DNA from: Kribbella sandramycini
GTDB lineage: Bacteria > Actinomycetota > Actinomycetes > Propionibacteriales > Kribbellaceae
DNA length: 64,000 nt
Direction: 5' to 3'
Assembly (NCBI RefSeq): GCF_013131805.1
Contig: NZ_JABJRC010000002.1
Location: 1,240,001 to 1,304,000 of the forward strand
Part shown: positions 16,948-24,724 of the stretch, one piece after another
How positions within the stretch are numbered: the first letter of the stretch is position 1
Layout of the letters: each line of letters opens with the position of its first letter
The notes under the pieces: model-generated
What the model was told of the DNA's origin: nothing
The model's database searches: none
What the model saw: only the letters and a program-made list of their open reading frames with translations
Made by a program: the position numbers and the translations under genes

Positions 16948-18147
16948 GTGCCCCGTGAGATCCGCGATGTCGTGTTCGTCGACGGCGTTCGCACCCCGTT
17001 CGGCAAGGCCAAGGGCCAGTACGCCGAAACCCGCGCCGACGACCTGGTGATCAAGTGCATCCGGGAGCTGCTGCGCCGCAACCCGGACCTGCCGCCCGAG
17101 CGGGTCGACGAGGTGGCGATCGCGGCCACCACCCAGATCGGCGACCAGGGCCTGACGATCGGCCGGACGGCCGCGCTGCTGGCCGGTCTGCCGCAGACCA
17201 CCCCCGGCTACGCCATCGACCGGATGTGCGCGGGCGCGATGACGGCGGTCACCACGACCGCCGCCGGGATCGCCTTCGGCGCGTACGACGTCGTCGTGGC
17301 CGGCGGCGTCGAGCACATGGGCCGGCACCCGATGGGCGAGGGCGTCGACCCGAACCCGCGGATCATCTCCGAGAAGCTCGTCGACACCTCCGCGCTGGTG
17401 ATGGGCTCGACCGCGGAGAACCTGCACGACCGGTTCCCCTCGATCACCAAGGACCGCGCCGACGCGTACGCCGTCGCCTCCCAGGAGAAGGCCGCCAAGG
17501 CCTACGCCAACGACCTGATCCAGCCGGGCCTGGTCGCGATCGCGACCCGCTCGGCCGAGCAGGGCTGGGGGCTGGCGACGACCGATGAGCCGATGCGCCC
17601 GGGCACCACCGCCGGCGACCTGGCCAAGCTGAAGACGCCGTTCCGGCCGCACGGCCGGGTCACCGCGGGCAACTCGGCCGGGATCAACGACGGCGCGACG
17701 GCCTGCGTGCTGGCCTCGGCCGAGGCGGCCGCCGAGCTCGGGCTGACCCCGAAGATGAAGCTGGTCTCGTACGGTTTCGCCGGCGTCGAGCCCGAGGTGA
17801 TGGGCGTCGGCCCGATCCCGGCCACCGAGAAGGCGCTGAAGCTGGCCGGGCTGACCATCGACGACATCCAGGCCTTCGAGGTGAACGAGGCGTTCGCCGT
17901 CCAGGTGCTCGCGTTCCTGGAGCACTACGGCATCGCGGACGACGACCCGCGCGTCAACCCGTACGGCGGCGCGATCGCCTACGGCCACCCGCTGGCCTCG
18001 TCCGGCGTCCGGCTGATGAACCAGCTGGCGACGCAGTTCGAGCAGCGCCCCGAGGTCCGCTACGGCCTCACCACCATGTGCGTCGGCCTCGGCATGGGCG
18101 GAACTGTCATCTGGGAGAACCCGAACTGGGAAGGCGCGGCCTCGTGA
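16948..18147 (+). CDS. fadA: thiolase (acetyl-CoA C-acyltransferase)
   Basis: A 399-residue thiolase. Catalytic residues are C94 in DRMCAGAMTAV, H347 in AIAYGHPLASSG and C378 in TTMCVGLGMGG. With the downstream multifunctional protein it would form the fatty-acid beta-oxidation complex, cleaving 3-ketoacyl-CoA. The GTG start at 16948 has an AGAGGAG site 7 nt upstream. The stop overlaps by GTGA a 24-codon frame that in turn overlaps the fadB start, so the two enzymes are probably translationally coupled. Full length for the family. Confidence 0.94.
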   Translation: MPREIRDVVFVDGVRTPFGKAKGQYAETRADDLVIKCIRELLRRNPDLPPERVDEVAIAATTQIGDQGLTIGRTAALLAGLPQTTPGYAIDRMCAGAMTAVTTTAAGIAFGAYDVVVAGGVEHMGRHPMGEGVDPNPRIISEKLVDTSALVMGSTAENLHDRFPSITKDRADAYAVASQEKAAKAYANDLIQPGLVAIATRSAEQGWGLATTDEPMRPGTTAGDLAKLKTPFRPHGRVTAGNSAGINDGATACVLASAEAAAELGLTPKMKLVSYGFAGVEPEVMGVGPIPATEKALKLAGLTIDDIQAFEVNEAFAVQVLAFLEHYGIADDDPRVNPYGGAIAYGHPLASSGVRLMNQLATQFEQRPEVRYGLTTMCVGLGMGGTVIWENPNWEGAAS

Positions 18148-18218
18148 ACGCAGTGAACCAATTGCAGAGCAGCTATGAAGCGCAGTTGAGCTCGGAGCGA
18201 AGCGAGGAGATCAAATGA
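18144..18218 (+). CDS. possible 24-codon coupling minigene between thiolase and fadB
   Basis: An open frame GTG...TGA of 24 sense codons fills the gap exactly. Its GTG overlaps the thiolase stop (GTGA) and its TGA overlaps the fadB ATG (ATGA). The peptide would begin VNAVNQLQSSYEAQLSSE. The end contains the fadB ribosome binding site GAGGAG within GGAGCGAAGCGAGGAG. It may serve only to carry ribosomes across the gap. No similarity to a known peptide is recognised. Confidence 0.3.
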   Translation: MNAVNQLQSSYEAQLSSERSEEIK

Positions 18219-20326
18219 GCTTGCAGGAACTGATCGACAGCGCTTCGGAGCTCTCGACCGACGAGGTCGTCACGCTGGCGCACTCGCGGGACGTCGTCCT
18301 GCCGGGTAAGGCCGGGCTGATGGCGCTGATCACGCTCGACAACGGGCACGACCACACCAAGCCGAACACGTTCGGGCCGAAGGGCCTGGGCTCGCTGAAC
18401 ACCGCGATCGACGCGGCGCTGGCGCGGGACGAGATCGTCGCGATCGGCGTCACCGGCAAGCCGTTCATCCTGGCCGCCGGGGCCGACCTGACCGGCGTAC
18501 CCAAGCTCACCGAGCGGGAGCAGGCGCTGGCGCTCGGCCAGATCGGGCACGGGGTGCTGCGCAAGCTGGTGGACGGCGGGAAGCCGTCGTTCGCGTTCGT
18601 GAACGGCGTCGCGCTCGGCGGCGGGCTCGAGGTCGCGCTGCACGCGACGTACCGGACGGTGTCGGTCGCGGCCGGGATGCTGTCGACCCCCGAGGTGTTT
18701 CTCGGGCTGCTGCCGGGCTGGGGCGGCAACTTCCTGCTGCCGAACCTGATCGGCGCGGACAACGCGGTCAAGGTCGTCGTCGAGAACGCGCTGAACCAGA
18801 ACAAGATGCTCAGCGGGCCGGAAGCGGTCGAACTCGGCATCGGCGACGTCCTGCTGGAGTCGGCCGACTTCCTGGAGCAGTCGCTGATCTGGGCGTCGAA
18901 GGTGCTGACCGGCGACGTCGTCGTCGAGCGCGCGCCGATCGACCGGGGTGACGCCTGGGACGCGGCGGTCGCGCGTGGCAAGGCGTTCGCCGATGTGAAG
19001 GTGAGTGGTGCGGCGCCGGCGCCGTACAAGGCGCTCGAGCTGATCGCGGCCGCCAAGGACAACGACCGCGACCGTGGGTTCGCGGCCGAGGACGAGGCGC
19101 TCGCCGATCTGATCATGAGCGAGGAGCTGCGCTCCGGCCTGTACGCGTTCGACCTGGTGAACAAGCGGGCCAAGCGGCCGGCCGGCGCGCCGGACAAGTC
19201 GCTGGCGCGTCCGGTGAACAAGGTCGGCGTCGTCGGCGCGGGGCTGATGGCGGGTCAGTTGGCGCTGCTGTTCGCGCGCCGGCTGGAGGTGCCCGTCGTC
19301 CTCACCGACCTGGACCAGGAGCGCGTCGACCGCGGCGTCGGATACGTGCACGGTGAGATCGACAAGCTGCTCGGCAAGGGCCGGCTGCGCGCCGACAAGG
19401 CCAACCAGCTGAAGGCGCTCGTCACCGGCTCGGTGGACCGTTCGGTCTTCGCCGACGCGGACTTCGTGATCGAGGCCGTCTTCGAGGAGCTGCAGCTGAA
19501 GAAGACGATCTTCGCCGACCTGGAGAAGATCATCCGGCCGGACGCGATCCTCGCGACCAACACGTCGTCGCTGTCGATCACCGACATGGCGGCCGACCTG
19601 GAGCACCCCGAGCGGGTCGTCGGCTTCCACTTCTTCAATCCGGTCGCCGTCCTGCCGTTGCTGGAGATCATCCGCGCCGACCAGACCGACGACGCCACCC
19701 TGGCCACCGCGTTCGCGGTCGGCAAGAAGCTGAAGAAGTCGTGTGTGCTGGTGAAGGACGCCCCGGCGTTCGTCGTCAACCGCCTGCTCACCCGCTTCCT
19801 CGGCGAGGTGTCCGCCGCCGTCGACGAAGGCACCCCCATCCCCGAAGCCGACAAGGCGCTGTCCGCCCTCGGCCTCCCGATGCCGCCCTTCGTCCTGCTC
19901 CAGCTGGTCGGCCTCCCGGTCGCCCTGCACGTCGCCGAGACGATGAACCGCGCCTACCCCGACCGCTTCGCGGTCTCGGCGAACCTCGCCGCAGTAGTTG
20001 CTGCCGGCAAGCAGTCCTTCTACGTCTGGCCCGAGGGCAAACCCGTCGTCGACCCCGACGTCGCCGCCCTCGTCACCGTCGGCGACAAGCCCTCCACCCC
20101 CGACGAACTCCGCACCCGCGTCCTCACCGCCCTCGCCGAAGAGATCCACATCATGCTCGACGAAGGCGTAGTGGCCGAGGCCCAAGACATCGACCTCTGC
20201 CTCCTCCTGGGCGCCGGCTGGCCCTTCCACCTAGGCGGCATCACCCCCTACCTCGACCGCACCGGCATCGCCGAAAAGACGAACGCCAACCGCTTCCTCT
20301 CCAAGGGCCTAGCCAGCCTCGCCTAA
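18215..20326 (+). CDS. fadB: multifunctional fatty-acid oxidation protein (enoyl-CoA hydratase/3-hydroxyacyl-CoA dehydrogenase)
   Basis: A 703-residue fusion. Residues 1-310 are a crotonase domain (ITLDNGHDHTKPNTFG, GKPFILAAGADLTGV, FVNGVALGGGLEVALHATY). From about 335 comes the NAD-binding 3-hydroxyacyl-CoA dehydrogenase domain with KVGVVGAGLMAGQLALLF (glycines 341 and 343), ATNTSSLSITDMA and HFFNPVAVLPLLEI, then the helical C-terminal domains. It hydrates enoyl-CoA and oxidises 3-hydroxyacyl-CoA for the adjacent thiolase. Start ATG has GAGGAG 6 nt upstream. Base composition switches inside the gene near 19740, from G-rich to C-rich sense codons, without any break in the protein. Confidence 0.94.
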   Translation: MSLQELIDSASELSTDEVVTLAHSRDVVLPGKAGLMALITLDNGHDHTKPNTFGPKGLGSLNTAIDAALARDEIVAIGVTGKPFILAAGADLTGVPKLTEREQALALGQIGHGVLRKLVDGGKPSFAFVNGVALGGGLEVALHATYRTVSVAAGMLSTPEVFLGLLPGWGGNFLLPNLIGADNAVKVVVENALNQNKMLSGPEAVELGIGDVLLESADFLEQSLIWASKVLTGDVVVERAPIDRGDAWDAAVARGKAFADVKVSGAAPAPYKALELIAAAKDNDRDRGFAAEDEALADLIMSEELRSGLYAFDLVNKRAKRPAGAPDKSLARPVNKVGVVGAGLMAGQLALLFARRLEVPVVLTDLDQERVDRGVGYVHGEIDKLLGKGRLRADKANQLKALVTGSVDRSVFADADFVIEAVFEELQLKKTIFADLEKIIRPDAILATNTSSLSITDMAADLEHPERVVGFHFFNPVAVLPLLEIIRADQTDDATLATAFAVGKKLKKSCVLVKDAPAFVVNRLLTRFLGEVSAAVDEGTPIPEADKALSALGLPMPPFVLLQLVGLPVALHVAETMNRAYPDRFAVSANLAAVVAAGKQSFYVWPEGKPVVDPDVAALVTVGDKPSTPDELRTRVLTALAEEIHIMLDEGVVAEAQDIDLCLLLGAGWPFHLGGITPYLDRTGIAEKTNANRFLSKGLASLA

Positions 20327-20332
20327 CACCCC

Positions 20333-20359
20333 GAGGGGTGGGCACCCCGCCCACCCCTC
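20333..20359. terminator. bidirectional terminator between fadB and zinc peptidase gene
   Basis: Perfect 11-bp inverted repeat GAGGGGTGGGC / GCCCACCCCTC with a 5-nt loop. The right arm overlaps the stop codon of the leftward peptidase gene (20358-20360). Confidence 0.65.
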
Positions 20360-21659
20360 AACCCTTGAATTTCCGCACGGCGGCCAGCAGCTGCGCCTGG
20401 GTTTTGCCGGTGTGTCTCTTGAGCAGGGTGTCGGTTTCGGCGGGTTTGGCGGTGGCGATGGCCTGGTAGAGGGCGGCGACCTTCTTCTCGCCCAGCTGGT
20501 CGACGAGGTAGGCAACTGTCCACCAGGACTGGCCGTAGGCGTAGTCGGAGGTGCTGGCGAACTCGGCCTGGGTGGGTAGGGCGCGCATGGCGGGGAGAGT
20601 TTTGCGGACGCGTTTGCGGTAGGGGTCGACCGTCCAGTGCGGGTCGTCCTCGATGGTCGCGCACCGGATGTACTCGGCGAGCCCCTCGACCAGCCACATC
20701 GGCCCGTTCCGGCCCAGCCGCTGGGTGGCGGCGTGCGTCATCTCATGAACCAGCAGGTCCTTCTCGAGACTCTTCCGGACGGCGGGGTTCACCACGATCC
20801 GCGTGCTGACAACGGGGGACTTCGGCGCCCCCACCGGCTCCCCGTCGAATATCGGCACCGCCTTCGCGGCGATCGTCCACCCGGACCCCTCGCCGGAGAC
20901 CCACAGCAGCGACATCACCCGCGTCTCCGCCATCGCGATCACCATCACCGCGCCGTCCCACCCGCCGGCCCAGTGCCGCCGGACGCCGTCCACCGCGCCC
21001 TTCGACACCTTCGCCAGCTTCTTCCCGAGAGCGAGCTCGCGCTTGTCCACCACGACGACGACCTTGCCGCTCCGGACGACGGCGACCTCCTGGTAGTCCC
21101 ACGGCTGCCGGTGCCCGTTGGGACTCAGCTCCCCGTCGATCCCGCTGTCGTCGACGAGCAGCCACGAATCACCCCGCGGCACGTACGTGTACCCGAGGTC
21201 GGTCTGCACCGGCTTCGCATCCAGCCCGGCCAGCTGGTACCGCATCATCACCCGGGTCGTGAACGCCGTGGCGCCGTACTGCTGCGTCAGCTCCGGCGCG
21301 GTCCGCTCGTCCGCGGCGAAGTACGACAACTTCGTCAGCCCGAACTTCCGCAGGTTCGCGAACAGCACCTTCTGCCGCGCGACCAGCTGCGCCCGCTTCG
21401 GATCCACCGCCGCCAGAAACGACTTCAGATCCCCTTTGAGCACCGCCCGCGCCCGCGCCGCCAGGAGCGCGTCGACCTGCTCCTTGCGAACCTTCTGCTC
21501 GGCCTCGGTCAGCACCCCCGGCGTCCGGCGCGCCTGAACCGCCACCGCGCCGTCGCCGCCGGCGGCCGCCTCCCCGCGGTCCCGGAGCGCGACCACGCCC
21601 GCGGTCGCCGCGACGGCCAGCGCCGCCACCCCCGCGAGCACGCGCCTGCCGTACTTCAT
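20358..21659 (-). CDS. membrane-anchored gluzincin-type zinc peptidase, paralogue 1
   Basis: A 433-residue protein with an N-terminal signal anchor (RRVLAGVAALAVAATAGVVAL) and a C-terminal peptidase MA-like domain. Zinc-binding HEMTH is at 305-309 in LLVHEMTHAATQRLG, followed by PMWLVEGLAEYI with a candidate glutamate ligand (E325). The middle has a conserved region (VLFANLRKFGLTKLSYFAA, GYTYVPRGDSWLLVDD) shared with the paralogues at 23284 and 24725. Likely an extracytoplasmic metallopeptidase; substrate unknown. Its GGAGGG ribosome binding site is partly inside a strong hairpin (21667-21706), so its translation may be attenuated. Confidence 0.85.
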   Translation of the reverse strand: MKYGRRVLAGVAALAVAATAGVVALRDRGEAAAGGDGAVAVQARRTPGVLTEAEQKVRKEQVDALLAARARAVLKGDLKSFLAAVDPKRAQLVARQKVLFANLRKFGLTKLSYFAADERTAPELTQQYGATAFTTRVMMRYQLAGLDAKPVQTDLGYTYVPRGDSWLLVDDSGIDGELSPNGHRQPWDYQEVAVVRSGKVVVVVDKRELALGKKLAKVSKGAVDGVRRHWAGGWDGAVMVIAMAETRVMSLLWVSGEGSGWTIAAKAVPIFDGEPVGAPKSPVVSTRIVVNPAVRKSLEKDLLVHEMTHAATQRLGRNGPMWLVEGLAEYIRCATIEDDPHWTVDPYRKRVRKTLPAMRALPTQAEFASTSDYAYGQSWWTVAYLVDQLGEKKVAALYQAIATAKPAETDTLLKRHTGKTQAQLLAAVRKFKG

Positions 21660-21666
21660 CGTTCCC

Positions 21667-21706
21667 TCCCGTGGTCGGCCGATCCTACCTCCGGCCGACC
21701 ACGGGA
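21667..21706 (-). terminator. terminator/attenuator hairpin between permease and peptidase genes
   Basis: A 15-bp perfect inverted repeat, TCCCGTGGTCGGCCG and CGGCCGACCACGGGA, with a 10-nt loop. It begins 8 nt after the permease stop (leftward) and ends 8 nt before the next ATG. Its last bases, CGGGA, form part of the next gene's ribosome binding site. Confidence 0.7.
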
Positions 21707-21713
21707 CGGCGGG

Positions 21714-23195
21714 CTACGCCTTCGTCTGCTCCCCGGTGCGCTCCTCGATCCCGACCCGGCTGCGCCGGTAGCCGTAGACCGCGTAGATCACCACGCCGAG
21801 CAGCATCCAGACGCCGAACCGCAACCAGGTCTCGATCGACAGGTTCAGCATCAGGTAGATGCAGATCAGCGCCGCGAGGATCGGGATCACCGGGCTCCAC
21901 GGCACCCGGAACGAGCGCGGCACGTCCGGCCGGCTCTTCCGCAGCAGCGGGACGGCGATCGACACCAGCGTGAACGCCGCCAGCGTGCCGATGTTCACCA
22001 TCTCCTCGAGTTTGCCGATCGGCGTCACGCCGGCCACGATCGCGACCAGGACGCCGATGCCGATCGTGAGCCGGTACGGCGTACCCCACTTCGGGTGCGT
22101 CTTGCCGAGCTGCTTGGGCATCAGGTGGTCGCGGCTCATCGCGAACACGACGCGCGCCGCGCCGATCATCAGCGTCAGCACGACGGTGGTCAGACCGGCC
22201 ACCGCACCCGCGGAGATCAGCGTCGCGAACCCGCCGCGGCCGACCGCCCGGAACGCCTCGGCCAGCGCGGCCTCGCCGTTGATGTCGGTGTATTTCACCA
22301 TGCCGGTGATCACGATGCAGACCAGCACGTACAGCACGGTGCAGATCGCCAGCGAGCCGATGATGCCGCGGGGCAGATCGCGCTGCGGGTTCTTCGCCTC
22401 CTCGGCGGTGGTCGCGACCACGTCGAACCCGATGAACGCGAAGAACACCAGCGACGCGCCCGAGACCAGGCCCATCACGCCGAAGGTCGACGGCGTGAAC
22501 CCGAACAGCGCCTGGAACAGCGGCGTGGTGATCGACACGTCACCGCTCTCGGCCGGCACGCTCGGCGGGATGAACGGCGTCAGGTTCTCGCCCTTGATGT
22601 AGAACAGGCCGGCCACGATCACGAACAGCACCACGAACAGCTTGATCGCGACCAGCACCAGGTTGACCCGCAGCGACTCCTTGATCCCGATCGTCGCCAG
22701 CGTGGCCAGGATCAGCACCAGCAGCATCGCCAGCACGTTCACGCTGCTGTCCGGCCCGATCGACTCGGGCCAGGTCAACCCGATCTGTTCCAGGAACAGC
22801 GCGGCGTACGTCGACCAGCCCTGGGCCACGACACTTGCCCCGAGCATCAACTCGAGCAGCAGGTCCCAGCCGATGATCCAGGCGAAGATCTCACCGAGGG
22901 AGAAGTACGAGAACGTGTACGCCGAACCGGACACCGGCACGGTCGACGAGAACTCGGCGTAACAGAGTGCGGCGAGCGCGCAACAGATCGCGGCCAGCAC
23001 GAACGACAGGGCGATTCCGGGACCGGCGAACGACTTGGCCGCGCGCCCGGTCAGGGTGAAAATTCCGGCGCCGATGATGACGCCGATGCCGAAGACCGTG
23101 AGGTCCAGGGCGGTGAGGCGTTTCTTGAGCTGGTACTCCGGCTCGTCGGTGTCGGCGATCGATTGCTCGATCGTCTTCTTCCGCACAATGCTCAT
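21714..23195 (-). CDS. APC-superfamily amino-acid permease
   Basis: A 493-residue integral membrane transporter of the cationic amino-acid transporter (YfnA-like) group. The N-terminal cytosolic segment (SIVRKKTIEQSIADTDEPEY) leads into the first helix VFGIGVIIGAGIFTLTGRAA, which carries the glycine-rich substrate-binding break typical of APC carriers. About 12-14 hydrophobic helices follow (AFIGFDVVATTAEEAKNPQR is the conserved helix-6/loop region). GAGGAGG precedes the ATG at 23195 by 5 nt. It sits between two zinc peptidase paralogues and may import amino acids, though a link with the peptidases is only inferred. Confidence 0.92.
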   Translation of the reverse strand: MSIVRKKTIEQSIADTDEPEYQLKKRLTALDLTVFGIGVIIGAGIFTLTGRAAKSFAGPGIALSFVLAAICCALAALCYAEFSSTVPVSGSAYTFSYFSLGEIFAWIIGWDLLLELMLGASVVAQGWSTYAALFLEQIGLTWPESIGPDSSVNVLAMLLVLILATLATIGIKESLRVNLVLVAIKLFVVLFVIVAGLFYIKGENLTPFIPPSVPAESGDVSITTPLFQALFGFTPSTFGVMGLVSGASLVFFAFIGFDVVATTAEEAKNPQRDLPRGIIGSLAICTVLYVLVCIVITGMVKYTDINGEAALAEAFRAVGRGGFATLISAGAVAGLTTVVLTLMIGAARVVFAMSRDHLMPKQLGKTHPKWGTPYRLTIGIGVLVAIVAGVTPIGKLEEMVNIGTLAAFTLVSIAVPLLRKSRPDVPRSFRVPWSPVIPILAALICIYLMLNLSIETWLRFGVWMLLGVVIYAVYGYRRSRVGIEERTGEQTKA

Positions 23196-23283
23196 CTGCG
23201 CCTCCTCGACAGCGTCTTCTCGCGAAGACAGGGACAGAACCCTCCGAGCCTGCCTGCCTGACCGCGTGAGGTCAAACCGGCAC

Positions 23284-24675
23284 TCAGCGTCGCGGCCGGT
23301 ACGTCCGTAATGACGTCCATAACGTGACCTCGGTGAGACCACTGCGGCTGAGCAGGATGCGGTCGCGCGACACCTGATCGATGCCGTGTCGCGCCATGTC
23401 GTCGTACAGCTCCTCGACGCCGGTCAGGCCGATCCGCTGCACCAGGAAGCGGACGGCGAGCCAGCTGACGCCGTACACGTCGGCGGAGCTGTCGTAGAAG
23501 CCGAGGTCGGTCGGCAGCGACTGCAGCGTCGGCAGGGCTTCGTCGATGACCTCCTGCTCCCAGTTGGCCACCTCGTCCGGCCCGCTGATCGCCTCGATCC
23601 CGCGCCAGGAGACGTACTCCGCGGCGCCCTCGGCCAGCCACAGCGGCTCGTAGCCGCCGAGATCGGCGGTCGCGACGTGGGTGATCTCGTGGGACAGCAG
23701 GATCTCGTCGACGCGCGGCCGCTCGGTCGGGTTGATCACGATGTACGCGCCGGCGACCGTGCCGTCGGCGGTGTCCTGACCGGGCAGCGAGGAGAACGTC
23801 GACCCGGCACTGGCCGCCGACTCGATGTCCTCGTCGGCGAACCGGGCGTCGCGGACCTCGGTCTCGTCCAGCGCGATGATCAGCACCGAGCCGCGCCAGC
23901 GCCGCGGCCAGTACTCCTTGACCTCCTGCAGGCCCTCGTTCGCCTCGGTCAGGATGGCGCGGCCGCGCGCGGCGTCGCCCTTCTCGACCACGACCAGCGC
24001 GCGCGGGCCGCGGACGACGTCGATCCGGCCCAGGTCCCAGGCCTCGCGGTGCGCGCCCGGGCCGAGGTCCTTGTCCAGGTCGTCGTCATCGGCGAGCACC
24101 CAGCGGCCGGCCCGGTTGATGAACGTGTAGCCGAGCTCGGTGGTGACCGGGGCGACGTCCACCTTGGGGATCTGGTAGCGCATCAGCACCCGGACCAGGT
24201 AGACCGTCCGGCCGCGGCGCCGCATGATCTCCGAGGAGAACCGCTCCTCGGCCTGGCTGTAGCCGAGCTCGGTGAACCCGATGTCGACCAGGTTCGCGAA
24301 CAGGATCTTCTGCTGGGCGACGAGCGTCTTGTTCGACGGGTCGAGGTCGCGCAGGAAGAGTTTGAGGTCGCCGGTCTGCACGGCCTGGGCGCGCCGGATC
24401 AGGATCGAGTCGACGGCGACCCGCCGGGCGATCAGCGCCTGCCCGGCCTTGGACGGCGTCGTCGGACCGTCACCAGGGGACGCCGGGGTCGCGGCGAGCC
24501 GGGATGCGGCGTCGTCGGTTCGCGCGTCCACGGCGTACACGACGCCGCCGGACACGAGTGCTACCGCCAGCAGCAACCCCAGCCAACGGCGGGGGCCAGC
24601 CGGAGCGCCTGGCGGTGGGGCGCTAGGGATGGTCGCACTCACGTCGGGTCGTTCCTCCGAGTACCCGTCTGTCAC
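23284..24675 (-). CDS. membrane-anchored gluzincin-type zinc peptidase, paralogue 2
   Basis: A 463-residue paralogue of the proteins at 20358 and 24725. After a short cytosolic proline-rich N-terminus comes a single membrane helix (WLGLLLAVALVSGGVVYAV). The peptidase MA-like domain has the zinc motif in LLSHEITHVATADLGG and a glutamate in LWLAEGAAEYVSW. The shared middle contains ILFANLVDIGFTELGYSQAE and LGYTFINRAGRWVLADDDD. Two starts are possible: GTG at 24675, or GTG at 24642 with GGAGG 11 nt upstream. The C-terminus ends close to the permease gene, so these genes may be co-transcribed. Confidence 0.84.
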   Translation of the reverse strand: MTDGYSEERPDVSATIPSAPPPGAPAGPRRWLGLLLAVALVSGGVVYAVDARTDDAASRLAATPASPGDGPTTPSKAGQALIARRVAVDSILIRRAQAVQTGDLKLFLRDLDPSNKTLVAQQKILFANLVDIGFTELGYSQAEERFSSEIMRRRGRTVYLVRVLMRYQIPKVDVAPVTTELGYTFINRAGRWVLADDDDLDKDLGPGAHREAWDLGRIDVVRGPRALVVVEKGDAARGRAILTEANEGLQEVKEYWPRRWRGSVLIIALDETEVRDARFADEDIESAASAGSTFSSLPGQDTADGTVAGAYIVINPTERPRVDEILLSHEITHVATADLGGYEPLWLAEGAAEYVSWRGIEAISGPDEVANWEQEVIDEALPTLQSLPTDLGFYDSSADVYGVSWLAVRFLVQRIGLTGVEELYDDMARHGIDQVSRDRILLSRSGLTEVTLWTSLRTYRPRR

Positions 24676-24724
24676 AGCCCGGCCACCTTACTCGGTTCGG
24701 CCGACTTCACCACCGACACGCCGG

